A stretch of 64,000 bases of DNA from Phytophthora colocasiae (GCA_018806915.1 JAGKQI010000095.1:248001-312000), one strand, 5' to 3'; positions 29,099-40,349 are shown, numbered from the stretch's first letter. The notes: generated from the letters alone by a model not told the origin. A program made the numbers and translations.

Positions 29099-31487
29099 CG
29101 TTGTCGACAGTGAGGAGGGAGGGAAGTTACGGTGGTGAGGGTGTTCTGGAGAGTTCTTCTTGGAGAATATCTTTGGCTGGTAGCTAGTGTTAGGTGACCA
29201 ATTTTATTGGCTAAAACGAAACTCAGAACAAGTTTTGATTTGATAAAAGTATTTGCGCTCGTGCATTGATTGGCTATTGTGTTCTTCCTGAATTTTGTTG
29301 TGCATCTTTGCTGATCAAGTGTGCTCCTACGTTGACACAATGTGTGGTTCACAGTGGGAATGTGCAAGTCACCGATTGGTTGTGCCGTTCATGCGTTGTT
29401 GTACAATTCACACGTAAAATGTGTTTTTGGTGTGCTGTCTGGTCGAGTCACTCATCACGCAGTGACAGCGCATTTGCCGCGTCTTTGAAAGCTATAGAGA
29501 TTTAACGGATTGTGTGACTGCAACTGTAGTCACAGGCGATCAGTAGCCCTACCCTGCGGCGGCAACTTGGCAAAAGGTGCTGCGTTTGCACAACTTCCAA
29601 GTTCCAACGTTGCTTATCGCGTCAAAGGGGAATGATTTAGAGGCTTTCGATCTCGAGATTACCGGGTGGACTCTACAGACAGCATGCCTGAGGCAGCAAC
29701 CTAAGTTTTAAAGGATTCTTATCTACAGGTATTTTGTGTCGTTGCCAACCTTCTGCTTTTCAGGCTACATAATCGTAGCTAGGCCAAGCGATCGCCCGGC
29801 TCGAGAAAAGCGTCTGCTACTGTAGCAGTGCTACAAGCGCATCAAGTTGGTCGTACAGTAGCATAAGGTATGCCACAACTGGGCGGTGAGCTGAGACGAA
29901 GATACAACCGGCAAAGCCTGCTTTCGTTTCCAATATCCTTACGCCTTCAATATTGCCACCTGCAGCCACACAATTTCCTCCTTCTGCATACTGTACGTCA
30001 TGTTCGACGTGTCCGCGAACCTGTTCGCCTAGGTATCCGCCTAAAATAGCAGAATCACGAAGGCACTTGTGCCGAGCTAGTTGCACGAAGTCGAGCTGAT
30101 GGTCCTTCTACTAATGAATATCGTTCACCTACAGTTATGTAAATGTGAATCGCTGTAGTGCATTCACACCGAAGAGCTTGGCGTCGTTCGAGCAATGCTT
30201 AAATGATAAATTGCTGTTACCTCGACGTTTAGCGGTGGTACATATACTTTACTCAGTGAAGTTCACTAGCAGCGGATTTCTGCATACAGTCCGCGTATAA
30301 GTGTACACGTCGAAGTACATGCAGAGAGTTCTACTGCTGTGCTAAATCGCTTCATTGTCGACACCAGCGTTGCGTTGCGAGCCTCAATGCTCGATCATTG
30401 AAGTGCCCAAGTACTGTACACTTGGTCCCGGGCGGCCCCGGGGTGGAGCCTCCACTGGAAGCTCTGCTGGTGCCGATCCCGAAGATCTCGGTCGTTCCCC
30501 TCAACACCCCGTTCGACAGGGCAATGCTGAGCTGACCCTCCAGCATTCGCGAAGTGCGAGTCGCAATGCCAATACCTTTCGGTGACGTGCGTCTCCAATA
30601 TGGCGAAATCGGCTCGTTTTTGCAGAGACGAGAGTCACAAGAGTTGGCTGCCGTGGAGAAGAGCGGTCACTATTTCGCCCCACATGGCAGCTTGGGGGCG
30701 CACAACTTGCCGAGTTGCTCTGCGGATCGGTGGATAAGGTGTCGTCGTCTTCCTTTAGCATCCGGCCTGCTGGGGTGCCCCAATTGCTTTGCCGGTGATG
30801 TCAGGCAAGGAGGCGTCCACCAAGTTGTCATTGACAAATGGCGTCCTGTCATCACGAAATTGTGAGCGTTGCAAGTGATTTCCATGTCAGATGCTGACTG
30901 ACAGACTCTGAGTTGGGTTCCCCTGCCTGCTCTGCCATCTTGTCGGGAAGTGCCTATCGTCGGCCAGTGCCTGAGCTTGCGGGTCTCGCTCCTCGATCAG
31001 ATCTCCTTGGGCCTCGCAGCTTCAGCCAGGCATAAGCGCAACAGATTAGACATTTCGTGCGCATTGAATTGCATGTGCCAATGGCACTGCCGTGGTGCAT
31101 GTACGATTCTGTTTGCCCATGTCTCGCTGAGCCAAGCCAACCCGTGGATGAACTTGCAGTCCAAACAGCAACATTGACTAAAATGTTCGGATACGAAATC
31201 GCGCCTTTTCATATTTTTTAAAATTTCATTGGATACTAAAGACAATAATCTTATTATCAGACCAATCATATCGTCCACAATAATCTGAAGCACAGCACAT
31301 CTCTATGTTTTTGCAACCGGATTCGTAACCGCTTCTCCCCGCATAATCCGGAGCATTCAGCTGGAGTGCAGAAAGAACGTGGAAGGCGGCTGGTCTGCGC
31401 TTGCAGCAGAGTGCAGTGGCAATCTTCACTTTCGGATTTCCCACGAGCGAAGCAAGAGAACAGAGAGAAATTTACACAGAACACAAA
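29099..31487. other. Intergenic with one doubtful ORF
   Basis: Mostly unassigned. The minus-strand frame 30086-29817 (89 codons) is discussed separately. Overlapping plus frames at 30355-30865 show no family features. The last ~100 bases should hold the promoter of the small coiled-coil gene at 31488, but no clear core promoter element was recognised. Confidence 0.35.
29817..30086 (-). CDS. Doubtful 89-codon ORF, possible gene fragment
   Basis: The translation has a protein-like composition (GGYLGEQVRGHVEHDVQY, GGNCVAAGGNIEGVRILET, KAGFAGCIFVSAHRPVVAY) with no low-complexity runs, as expected of a fragment of a real globular domain. I do not recognise it. No upstream or downstream exon is apparent. 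It may be a decayed transposon or host gene piece. Confidence 0.3.
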   Translation of the reverse strand: MQLARHKCLRDSAILGGYLGEQVRGHVEHDVQYAEGGNCVAAGGNIEGVRILETKAGFAGCIFVSAHRPVVAYLMLLYDQLDALVALLQ

Positions 31488-32003
31488 ATGCAGATGAAAA
31501 CTGGCATGGACAAACTGACGCCGCGACGACTCGTCAAGGTCACCAACTACGCACTCGTGCAGGTGCTCAAGGCGACGGTGGCGCGACTGCGGAAGGTCGA
31601 GATGGAGCTAGGCGACCTGGAGCTGGCGCTTGAAGACGAGCAGGAGGAGGTCGAGTCCTACAGCGACGACATCGACGACTGCCACGACCGCATCGAGGAC
31701 ATCGACGAGTTCGTGCGCGAACTGGAAGCCGGCAATGTCAACACAGTGAGCGACGCCGCAGCCGCACTGGCCGAGATGACGGAGGAGCGTCAGGAGGAGC
31801 AGAAGCTGCTCAAAGTGCTGAGCGACGCACGAGCGAGTCACGAGAAACAGTTCGAGCAACTACAGAGCCAGTCAATGGCGCTCAAGAAGGAGCGTCTTTC
31901 GTTGACCAAGACGCGCTACGAGATCTGCTGCCTATTTCGCCGCAACGGCGTCTTCGACCTCGTTCGAAGGAGGCTTGCAGTGTTTAACCCCAAGCTGCTG
32001 TAA
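31488..32003 (+). CDS. Small acidic coiled-coil protein, 171 residues
   Basis: An open frame from ATG 31488 (MQMKTGMDKLTPRRL) to TAA 32003; the same frame extends upstream to 31401 but the later ATG gives a more protein-like start. Most of it is predicted coiled coil: alternating Leu, Glu, Asp and Lys from about residue 20 to 150, with an acidic DEQEEVESYSDDIDD stretch, ending in a basic CCLFRRNGVFDLVRRRL segment. No family was recognised. It lies 760 bp upstream of the CFAP57 gene on the same strand and has GC-rich third positions like a host gene, so I take it as a genuine host gene. Ciliary function by neighbourhood would be a guess. Confidence 0.65.
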   Translation: MQMKTGMDKLTPRRLVKVTNYALVQVLKATVARLRKVEMELGDLELALEDEQEEVESYSDDIDDCHDRIEDIDEFVRELEAGNVNTVSDAAAALAEMTEERQEEQKLLKVLSDARASHEKQFEQLQSQSMALKKERLSLTKTRYEICCLFRRNGVFDLVRRRLAVFNPKLL

Positions 32004-32763
32004 GGTGTAGCCAATGCGGCTCAATATTTATTAGCATCAGTACTATGGAAATACAAACTCTTATCAAAGCCACACATGTCCATTGCCTGCTCCCCGAGTT
32101 GGGAATCCCAGCCCGAGGATTGCCAAGATGCAAGCCGAAATCGTCGCGGAGTTGATTTGCCGTTAGCTCTGGTGTCTTCGATGCATCACAGCCATGAGCT
32201 ACATTCAGGTGGCAGTGGCTTACAGTACTGGCCATCGCATGCTGCAGCTGCGTGGAGCTTCAAACTCGGTGTGCCATCACGTGCTTGCGTCTCCAAATCG
32301 AGAGATCTTCCGCATGGCCCTGCAAGACTGCAAGGCAAGACAAGAACACTCACCCAGTCGCTCACCCAACCCAACTCGTGCGATGTGGCGGGAATTGAAG
32401 CTTGGGCTGTAACAGTCCAATCGCGCTTTACGTCCGCCGCGCGACTGGCGACTCCACATCGCTTGATACTTCGATCCAGACTCCGAGATGGTGTTGCGGA
32501 TTTGGAGCAGCACACTGCGCTGCGCAGAGACCTGGGCCAGCGATCATCACTTGGTGGTGTTTTCTGCTTGCTAGCCGTCAGGATAGGCAAAATCTTCGCA
32601 AAAAACGAGAGGGAGGAAGGTCTGAGATGGCAAAGGTGGTTGATTTGCGGTTGACTCACGAACGTCGGAAGATCCGGGTCTATCTAAAAGCTCTTGCTGA
32701 TGTAACGCCCACCAGCGACCGGTCCGCTCGACCCCTTCCAACGTGTTCTCTTCTTTGAGGGAT

Positions 32764-35700
32764 ATGACGACGGTCAACCTTATACCTCGGTGCGTCGTGC
32801 TGCTCTGCTTGATCCTCTCACCTAACGTCACTCACCGTTTGTGCATGTTGTCTTCTTCTAGTCACATCTTCGGTCTCAAAACGGATGTCCACTCGAACGT
32901 GGCTTTTGTCGACGATCAAACGGTGGCGTACCCCGCAGGCCACCACGTCATTGTCTGCTCTCTCGACGACAAGCGACAGAAATTCATCGCTGCCACCGAA
33001 GCCTCCGAGGGCGTCACTGCGACAGCTCTAGCTCCCAGTCGCCGCTTTCTCGCGGTTGCTGAGCGCAGCGAGCGAGCGCTAGTGAGTATTTTCGACCTCA
33101 AGACACTCAAGAAACGCAAAGTACTGAGCTCAGCCGATGCTCAGGCACGAAGCTATGTGAGCATGGCCTTCAGTGCTGACAACCAACTACTTCTCACACA
33201 AGGAGGAGCTCCAGACTGGATGCTGACATGCTGGAACTGGTCCAAAGGTAAACCTGTGGCCAGTGTCAAGGCTCCACTGCATGTCATGGCGCCCCACGCG
33301 TCTCCTAGCTCGGCTATGCTGGTGTTAGCAGGCCAGTCAACGCTGCATACCATCGGCGGAAGCATGGCTCACTTGAGCTCTTCAACTTCAGATGCTAACC
33401 TCATTGCGTCCAGCACAGCCAATTCTGGAGTCGCAGTATCTGCGACTGCTCCACCTCAAGTGTCTGCGTGCTCATTTAGCGACGTGGATGCTGGCTTGGT
33501 GTGCGTCACAGGTGCAGGACTTGTTCGCTTCTTTCGAGTACTTGAAACAGCTTTCCGTCCATTGCCCAGTCCACGAATGGAGAGTCACGTTTTCCTAGCA
33601 CACGCGTGGCTAAAGCAGCGTGACGACTATCTAGTCGCTGGTTCTGCTGCGGGAGATCTCATGCTTTTCCACGGAGGTGAATTCGTCACGCGTCTCAGTG
33701 CATCTCCGGGCCCTGGAAAAGCAGTGCATAGTTTGACAGCAACCAGTAAGGGACTTCTTTGTGGACTCAGTGACAACACTGTAGTCATGTTTGGAGTCAT
33801 CTTGAGCGACAAAGGAGACCACGCCGATGTAGCCGAATATACCACGACGTCTGCTGATGAGGAAGATAGTTCCGTGCCAGGATCGCAAGAAGACCAGTTT
33901 CTCGAAGATGCAGTGGATATACTGACACTGCAACGTAGTGTCCGCGTCGACAGTGGACCAGGCTACATTGCCACAATTGCAGTGAGCCCCAATGAAGATG
34001 TCATTGTCGTCACTACTTCCAACGCCCAGCTACTCACATTTCCTTATCAAATTCACACATCGGGAGTCCATTCAGGTGCTCCAGCCACCGTTCCGGTGGT
34101 GGATGAATCTGCAATTGCTGGAACTGGTGGAGGCGCTGGTGGTACAGTGGCAGAAACCGCGATAGCTCAAAGCGAAGACGTCGAATACGTCGTTACAAGC
34201 TTTCACCAGCCAAGCGATCCCAACACTAACAACAACGGGCCCGGTAGTGGTGGGTTGCTACATGTTACTGGGATGGATGTTTGCGTGCGCAAGCCACTAC
34301 TTGTAACTTGCGGTTTGGATCGCACAGTGCGCGTCTGGAACTATATTGACCGAACGTGTGAAGTGGCTAAGCGCTTCAACGAAGAGGCTTTCAGTGTGGC
34401 CTGTCATCCTTCGGGGTTGCATCTTCTCGTTGGTTTTGCAGATAAACTTCGCTTGCTGAACATTCTTATGGATGATATTCGCTCTTTCAAGGAACTCCCG
34501 GTGAAAGCCTGTCGCGAATGTCAATTCAGCACTGGAGGGCATCTTTTTGCCGCAGTTAACGGCAACACCATCCAAGTCTTTTCACTCTTTACGGGAGAGT
34601 TAGTTGCCACGCTTCGAGGTCATAATGGCAAGGTGCGCAGTCTCTACTGGAATGCAGACGATTCCAGCATTGTGTCTGCAGGGCTTGATGGCGCAGTTTA
34701 CCATTGGGACCTTGATGAAGCTAAACGTGAAGCTGAGTTCGTACAAAAGGGAGTATCCTATTACTCAGCTCTCTGTAACCGTGAAGGTACTGCAATTTAC
34801 GCAGTAGGAGGCGATCGTTTGCTGAAGGAGATCGAAATCCCGTCATCTCAATTAACCAAGGAATTTCTGTGCGATGCTACGCTTGGCCAGCTTGTACTAT
34901 CAGGTTCTCAGCGTTTGCTTTTTGGAGCTGGAGCGGAGCCGGACCGTCCAGGAGCAATACGAGCTTTTAAATTTCCTCTTACAGGTGAATCGACAGAGTT
35001 CCAATGCCTCAGTGCTCCTGTTACACGTCTACGGGTATCTTTTGACGACCAGTTTCTCTTTGCCGCTGGTGAAGATGGTGCAGTATGCATATTCGAGGTA
35101 AGAGATAAGGAAGGACGCCCAACGCGAGCAACTGGGAAGGAGGGTGATATGTCTCTATCAGCAGTTTCTGGTCTTGGAGGGAGCTTTGCTAGTGGATCCT
35201 CATACCATCATGAAGGTTTTAGTGGACACGGAGGATTGGCTTCGTTTTCCGAAGAGATTTTGGTGACCAAGTCGGATCTCGAGGAGAAAAACACATTGAT
35301 GCTAGAGTTGAAGAACAAAGTGGATGAGCTCATGCTTCACAACGAGTACCAACTGCGACTCAAGGACATGACGTACAACGAAAACCTGAAAGATCTCACT
35401 GAAAAATTCACCCATGAAATTGAACTCGAGAAAAACAAGTACGAACTCTTGCGAGAGGACAAAAATGACATCGAGATGGAGTACGAGGAAAAGATCAAGC
35501 AGCTAGAAGAACACCACTTGCAGCAAATGCAGGAGACTGAAGCTGCATATCAGCAAAAGATCATGAAAGAAGTCGAACGATACCAGGAGGTGTTGACTCA
35601 ACGTGAGGCGCAGTGTCTGCACTGGAAAAGTGAACAACAGCGTCTCGTAACTACGCACGATAAATACGTGGCAGATGTGACGGAAGACTTCGAGCAACGT

Positions 35701-36936
35701 CTGAACGAAGACCGCCAATTGCGCATGCAGATGGAAGAGGAGAAGGATGAATTGGGACGTGAATACCGTGAAACGGTGGCCCAGGTCGAGGCAGACGTAG
35801 ATGAAGAGATCGAAGCACTCAAGAAAAAATATGAAGATAAGCTCCAGGCTGAGCGCGAGGCTACTTTGCGGTTTAAGGGCGAGAATGGCATCATGAAGAA
35901 GAAGTTCTCCGCTCTACAAAAAGATATCGAAGACCAGCGCGATCAAATCAAGTTGTTGCTAGAAAAGGAAAAGGAACTGATCGAAGCTATTAAGCAGCTC
36001 GAGAAAGAGATCCAAGCGCTTAAACGAGAGATCCGCGCACGTGACGAGACTATCGGGGAGAAGGAGAAGCGAATTTACGATCTAAAGAAGAAAAACCAGG
36101 AGTTGGAGAAGTTCAAGTTTGTCCTCGACTACAAGATTAAAGAGCTGAAGCGAGCAATTGAGCCACGAGAAAACGAAATCGCCGACATGAAGGCTCAGAT
36201 CAAAGAAATGGACCAGGAGCTGGAGCTCTTCCACAAAAGCAATGCCCAGCTGGATGTGCTTATTGGGGAGCAGCGTCAACGCATTAACTCGCTTCAGAAG
36301 GCCATTGCCGGCCATCGACAAGTCCTCAGTGACCAGCAAACATCAATGAGACGCTTTCGCTGCGACCTTCACGAGTGTGTTCGACATCTGCAGTCGCCAA
36401 AGGAGCTTGCGTTGCAGGTAGCTCAACTGTACAATAAGTACGTCACTGATGATGGTGGTTCAAGCAGTGCAGGTGCTAGAGATGTAGAAGCTGAAATTCA
36501 GCTTGAGTATGCGCGGCAGAAGCAGTATCTTGAGAAGTCTGTGCATGTTCTCAAGCGCAAGTATGCAGCCGACGCGCAGGATCACCAGCGTGAGAACTTG
36601 CGGGCAACGTCCGACAATATGATCCTAATCCGTGAGATCAACGATCTACGTAGTGCTGTTGTCGCTGCTAAGAACAACCTTCAGATGGAGCGAGCCACAC
36701 TGGCCACTGCTGGTTTAGGCGCCTCGACAATGAACCAGGCGAAGAAGACCCGTGGTAACAAGTCGTTGGCGGCGGCACTCGAAGCAGCAGGTGGAGATCC
36801 CGATGTACTCATTGACAGGCAGAGATCCGAAATTGAAGAACTACGTCGGGCAGTGAAAGCTCTGGAGGACAAATTGGCGAGCGGTACCAAGTCTGGCGAT
36901 GTGTTTCCACCCATTGGTCGCGCAGTGGATGGCTAG
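32764..36936 (+). CDS. CFAP57: Cilia- and flagella-associated protein 57 (WDR65), two exons
   Basis: WD-repeat/coiled-coil protein of motile cilia, known to be needed for normal assembly of inner dynein arms. Exon 1 is 32764-32789, the intron 32790-32861 (72 bp, GTGCGT donor, CCTAAC branch-like site, CTTCTAG acceptor) and exon 2 32862-36936; splicing joins ...NLIPR to HIFGLKTDV, matching the family's N-terminus, and gives 1,366 residues. An unspliced frame is also open because the intron is 72 bp. The N-terminal ~690 residues form WD repeats (e.g. CGLDRTVRVWNY, GFADKLRLLN, GHNGKVRSLYWNADDSSIVS). From about 760 a coiled coil follows with the conserved KKNQELEKFKFVLDYKIKEL. It fits a zoospore-forming host. 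The hAT pair lies 86 bp after the stop codon. Confidence 0.95.
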   Translation: MTTVNLIPRCVVLLCLILSPNVTHRLCMLSSSSHIFGLKTDVHSNVAFVDDQTVAYPAGHHVIVCSLDDKRQKFIAATEASEGVTATALAPSRRFLAVAERSERALVSIFDLKTLKKRKVLSSADAQARSYVSMAFSADNQLLLTQGGAPDWMLTCWNWSKGKPVASVKAPLHVMAPHASPSSAMLVLAGQSTLHTIGGSMAHLSSSTSDANLIASSTANSGVAVSATAPPQVSACSFSDVDAGLVCVTGAGLVRFFRVLETAFRPLPSPRMESHVFLAHAWLKQRDDYLVAGSAAGDLMLFHGGEFVTRLSASPGPGKAVHSLTATSKGLLCGLSDNTVVMFGVILSDKGDHADVAEYTTTSADEEDSSVPGSQEDQFLEDAVDILTLQRSVRVDSGPGYIATIAVSPNEDVIVVTTSNAQLLTFPYQIHTSGVHSGAPATVPVVDESAIAGTGGGAGGTVAETAIAQSEDVEYVVTSFHQPSDPNTNNNGPGSGGLLHVTGMDVCVRKPLLVTCGLDRTVRVWNYIDRTCEVAKRFNEEAFSVACHPSGLHLLVGFADKLRLLNILMDDIRSFKELPVKACRECQFSTGGHLFAAVNGNTIQVFSLFTGELVATLRGHNGKVRSLYWNADDSSIVSAGLDGAVYHWDLDEAKREAEFVQKGVSYYSALCNREGTAIYAVGGDRLLKEIEIPSSQLTKEFLCDATLGQLVLSGSQRLLFGAGAEPDRPGAIRAFKFPLTGESTEFQCLSAPVTRLRVSFDDQFLFAAGEDGAVCIFEVRDKEGRPTRATGKEGDMSLSAVSGLGGSFASGSSYHHEGFSGHGGLASFSEEILVTKSDLEEKNTLMLELKNKVDELMLHNEYQLRLKDMTYNENLKDLTEKFTHEIELEKNKYELLREDKNDIEMEYEEKIKQLEEHHLQQMQETEAAYQQKIMKEVERYQEVLTQREAQCLHWKSEQQRLVTTHDKYVADVTEDFEQRLNEDRQLRMQMEEEKDELGREYRETVAQVEADVDEEIEALKKKYEDKLQAEREATLRFKGENGIMKKKFSALQKDIEDQRDQIKLLLEKEKELIEAIKQLEKEIQALKREIRARDETIGEKEKRIYDLKKKNQELEKFKFVLDYKIKELKRAIEPRENEIADMKAQIKEMDQELELFHKSNAQLDVLIGEQRQRINSLQKAIAGHRQVLSDQQTSMRRFRCDLHECVRHLQSPKELALQVAQLYNKYVTDDGGSSSAGARDVEAEIQLEYARQKQYLEKSVHVLKRKYAADAQDHQRENLRATSDNMILIREINDLRSAVVAAKNNLQMERATLATAGLGASTMNQAKKTRGNKSLAAALEAAGGDPDVLIDRQRSEIEELRRAVKALEDKLASGTKSGDVFPPIGRAVDG

Positions 36937-37021
36937 CTTGCTACGTACTTCAAAGTATGTGAACTTGTATTCAATTTGCACAGCTCGCTTTTCAGGGGAT
37001 CTGACATCTGAATATTCGTGT
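36937..37021 (+). other. CFAP57 3' flank, continued at 43698-43759
   Basis: Host sequence after the CFAP57 stop. Removing the hAT pair and its duplications joins ...CTGAATATTCGT with GTGCGTAT and CTCTCACTTCAGG, which would be the original downstream sequence before the first Helitron. Confidence 0.7.
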
Positions 37022-37029
37022 GTGCGTAT
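37022..37029. repeat. hAT target duplication GTGCGTAT, left
   Basis: 8-bp GTGCGTAT directly outside the left hAT end. It recurs at 40350-40357 and 43690-43697 and fits the nTnnnnAn preference of Ac-type hAT elements. Confidence 0.9.
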
Positions 37030-37350
37030 TAGAGTTGTCGACGTCGACGGATTAGGACGTCTTTTCGGACACTCGACAGACGACGTCTGGTCGGTGTCAT
37101 ACGACGTCGTGCCGACATCTACACGACATCCCCCACCATAGCAAATGCTGATTGGTTCAAATACATTTAGCGAGCCAATCAGGATGAACTACCTCAATTC
37201 CTCATTGAAGCTGCATCTTGAACTCCGTGGACACTACCTTCTCGCAGGTGAAGGGGGGATCTTTATTATCCATTTCGGAGTGAGCCCAACAGACTTCACA
37301 CTAGTGTTGGCTTTGTGTTCGGAGATTTGGCACAATGGACAGCGACTCCG

Positions 37351-39492
37351 ATGCCGATAGCAGATCTTTTGCGTCACCAACACCACGGCAAAGCTCGCGT
37401 TCACATCTCCCAAAGTCGCGGTCTACACGAAAGAACCGAGCACCCGGTTCTCATTTGCCAAACTCACCTCTCCCTACCATGCACGTGGCGATTCGCGGCC
37501 AGAGATCCGACGGGATTACCGAACGAGGACCAAGGATTTATTGATGCAGTGCGGTTTGCGAATAGTGCGAAGACGCAACTATCAATTCCTTCCCGTCAAA
37601 CAGTTGCTGAAGGCATCCATACGAAGGCTAGTCAATTTCGTTTGTCACTTCGCCTGCGACTGGCAGATGACAATGAATGTTACTTTTACTCTCTTTCGTC
37701 CGATATTTGGACATCCCTAAAGCGCGAGAGCTTCATCAGCTTCACACTTCATTACGTGGATGTCAACTTTGATATGCATTCGTGGACCCTTGAAGTTACC
37801 GAAATTTCAGGAAAGCATGACGGCGACGCCATTGCTGATGTTCTCGTTCGCTGCTTCTCATGGTGGCGTCTTGATCCGAAGCGGTGTGTGATATTCCTAC
37901 GAGATGGAGCGACAAACATGATTAAGGCGTGCGTCACATTAGGTCTACGGCACATGTCTTGCTCAGCTCACTCGCTACATTTGGTCGTTGGCGGTGCTCT
38001 TTTGATAAAGAGCAAAGAACGAAACAATATAGTCACCGAAATGGGAGGCGACGCTGGTCGAAACGACACAACTATTTGTCATGGTGATAATGAGCCTTGG
38101 CTGGTTGACGGAATCGACAGTGTTCCAGCATTTGTGGATTCATCTACGGGGTTGAGCTCAGGTGTAAGGGTGCAGAGATTGGGGTGGATTGATGGTCAAT
38201 TGGAGGAGCTGGAACGTTCTGATGATACACAAACTGCTGATTCCCAGAGTGAGCCATTCGAGTGGATAAATGATGCGGATATCGATGATCTTTGTGATTC
38301 TGTGGCTGCATTTGCCAGTAATGTTGAAGCTTCTGCTTCTGGTGATGTTTGTTTCGATGACGTGGAGTCTGTGCGAGAAATTGTTCTTCAATTTCGAAAG
38401 TTGTCGACGTATTTTCATCACTCTCAAAAAGGATCGAATCGACTGGAAAAGCTGCAGTCTGATAAAAAGAGTCCACTTGAAGTGATGAATGACTGTCCTA
38501 CCAGGTGGAATAGTACGTTTACAATGCTTCAGAGGTTTGTGGATCTCCAAGGAGTACTCCAAAAGTTTTTCTTTTACCTGGAAACTCCTGTCGGAAAGAA
38601 GGAGTTTGATGACCGATCTATAAAGAAATTGAAGCTTCCTTCATCAGAGCAGTGGCTTACAATTCAATGTCTCGTTATTCTTCTGGCTCCGTTTAGCGTT
38701 GCGTCTGATCAGCTTGGCGCTGAATCGTATCCTACGTTAGTGTCGCTGTATTTCGTCATTTCATCTCTCAAGACAGTTCTCCGGAATGATAAAATGTTTG
38801 ACGAGCTCATCAAAACGGTGCAGACGGAAGCCTATGCACGACAAGTTCATACGAAGATGCAATCGGTACGAAGAAGCTTCCTCACACTGATGGAACAGCG
38901 GTTTGACGTCGGCACCGAAGATGAAATTCTCTGGATTTCGTTACTTGATCCGTATACAACAAACTCCGGTCTTTATTCAATCTACCAACGAGATAAAGCG
39001 AAAACGCGGCTGCTAGACGAGATGCTGGAAATGAAGCGGTCAGCCGTTGGTACCCCATGCCAAGCTGAATCTCCATCGTTTCAAAGCCCTGAAAAGATAG
39101 TTAACGATCCAAAAGAGAAGGCGCGTCGCGAAATGCAAGCACTTGTGTACAGACCAAGAGTGAACCGTGAATCATCAGTAATTAGGGACGACGTCTTGAA
39201 GATATCTTGCCAACAGGAGCTGGAGAGATACATCCATAGTTCGAGTGAAGCAAGCCTGAGCAAAACGGATTCTAGTCCACCGTCTCCTCTTTTCTGGTGG
39301 AAAAAAAATCACTTGGACTTCCCCACTTTGGCCCCACTTGCGCGAAAATGGCTGGGTTGTGTAGCGTCTTCAGTCCCATCGGAACGTGCTTTTTCCACAG
39401 CCGGCAATACCATCACGAAACGACGGAGTGCTCTAAAGGCTGGTACAGTCCGTGATATTATCTTTATGGCTCAAAACGTGACACACTCGTGA
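37351..39492 (+). CDS. hAT transposase, copy 1
   Basis: DDE transposase of the hAT superfamily. The frame is open from 37315 (GTG) with first ATG at 37351; a second plausible N-terminus (MDSDSDADSRSF, ATG 37335) lies in another frame, so an intron or frameshift near 37500 may join them. The core shows DIWTSLKRESFISFTLHYVD and the LRDGATNM motif with catalytic Asp. An acidic insert follows, then the helical NDCPTRWNST segment and the C-terminal hATC dimerisation domain with WLGCVASSVPSERAFSTAG. No BED zinc finger is visible at the N-terminus, which is unusual and may reflect the unresolved start. Apart from that the frame is uninterrupted over more than 700 codons. Confidence 0.9.
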   Translation: MPIADLLRHQHHGKARVHISQSRGLHERTEHPVLICQTHLSLPCTWRFAARDPTGLPNEDQGFIDAVRFANSAKTQLSIPSRQTVAEGIHTKASQFRLSLRLRLADDNECYFYSLSSDIWTSLKRESFISFTLHYVDVNFDMHSWTLEVTEISGKHDGDAIADVLVRCFSWWRLDPKRCVIFLRDGATNMIKACVTLGLRHMSCSAHSLHLVVGGALLIKSKERNNIVTEMGGDAGRNDTTICHGDNEPWLVDGIDSVPAFVDSSTGLSSGVRVQRLGWIDGQLEELERSDDTQTADSQSEPFEWINDADIDDLCDSVAAFASNVEASASGDVCFDDVESVREIVLQFRKLSTYFHHSQKGSNRLEKLQSDKKSPLEVMNDCPTRWNSTFTMLQRFVDLQGVLQKFFFYLETPVGKKEFDDRSIKKLKLPSSEQWLTIQCLVILLAPFSVASDQLGAESYPTLVSLYFVISSLKTVLRNDKMFDELIKTVQTEAYARQVHTKMQSVRRSFLTLMEQRFDVGTEDEILWISLLDPYTTNSGLYSIYQRDKAKTRLLDEMLEMKRSAVGTPCQAESPSFQSPEKIVNDPKEKARREMQALVYRPRVNRESSVIRDDVLKISCQQELERYIHSSSEASLSKTDSSPPSPLFWWKKNHLDFPTLAPLARKWLGCVASSVPSERAFSTAGNTITKRRSALKAGTVRDIIFMAQNVTHS

Positions 39493-39499
39493 TTCTGTT

Positions 39500-40265
39500 C
39501 CTTGAAAAGAGTACAGAATTCGCAGTCTAAAATGTACGTACTTGCGGTAGTGAGCTACTTGGTGGTGAATTTGAGCGAGTAGAACAGCGTCAAGGCTTCG
39601 TATTCAGCGTCAGCAGCAATAAATCGAGCGGCTGGAGCGACGGTGACCGGCATCGGACCTAATCCAAACTTCGCATCCTGCATACAAGCTGCAGAGTTTC
39701 ACAATAGCACACCAATGCGAGGAATGCAGACTGCACCCTCACAGGCCGCCCTAGCGCTGAGTGGTTGAACCCCGGGATGCGATCGCGCTTTCCTAGAGGC
39801 TCAACAAGCGGTACATGATCGTTAAGAGCGGGCTCACCAGGGGCAGCTTCAACATCGTCTGGTTCAGTAGGAAACATCCTCAACCGACAGGTTAAACTTC
39901 ACCAGGCAGAAAAGGTCGGCGGTGACGTCGGGCACAGTAACGTCGTCTGCGTTCATCTCTTCCACTTTCTCCATACACCACGTGGACAGAGATCCCGTCT
40001 CCATTGCGACTGTGACAGCATCGTCAGAGGCACCGAGAAGTCAAAGCGCGATGTACCGCGCAGAAATTCCTGTGTATCAGCAGTAATGAACAAAATGTTT
40101 ATGAGAACAGTAACACCTACCTGTAAGGCATGTTATACACCTGCTCTTCTCATGACTGGTCTTCGCTGGGACCGCCAGGGATCATGTACGTTGTCCAAGT
40201 ACTTCCAGATGTCCTCAACGCCGTTGACAGTTTGAGTGTCATTAATTTGAAATACTGACAGGCTG
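39500..40265 (-). pseudogene. Captured gene fragment in hAT copy 1
   Basis: Mirror image of 40440-41165. On the minus strand it gives coherent coding pieces (VEDIWKYLDNVHDPWRSQRR; AMETGSLSTWCMEKVEEMNA with ADLFCLVKFNLSVEDV; TVAPAARFIAADAEYEALTL) separated by stops, with an intron-like GTAGGT...ACACAG of about 50 bp. None matches hAT proteins, and the source gene was not recognised. Confidence 0.5.
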
Positions 40266-40349
40266 TTGGATGTCGTCTCGATGTCAGGTCGACGTCGCAC
40301 GACGACTGTTGGACGTCTCGACGCCTACACCACGACGTCGACAGCTCTA

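Larger units (their letters stand above)
37030..40349 (+). mobile_element. hAT transposon, copy 1 (3,320 bp, plus orientation)
   Basis: Ends TAGAGTTGTCGACGTCG and, inverted, TAGAGCTGTCGACGTCG: short terminal inverted repeats. Both subterminal regions are rich in GACGTC, ACGACGTC and GACATC repeats, likely transposase-binding sites. The element carries a transposase gene on the plus strand and a decayed intron-bearing gene fragment on the minus strand near its 3' end. Confidence 0.92.

Noticed and set aside
26428..29480. Terminal inverted repeats of the MULE
   Set aside because: Only short shared words such as GTGAATTGTAC on both sides; not enough to set borders.
32743..32861. CFAP57 starting at 32743 with a signal-peptide-like leader
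   Set aside because: The hydrophobic stretch is the translated 72-bp intron; splicing gives the family's normal N-terminus.
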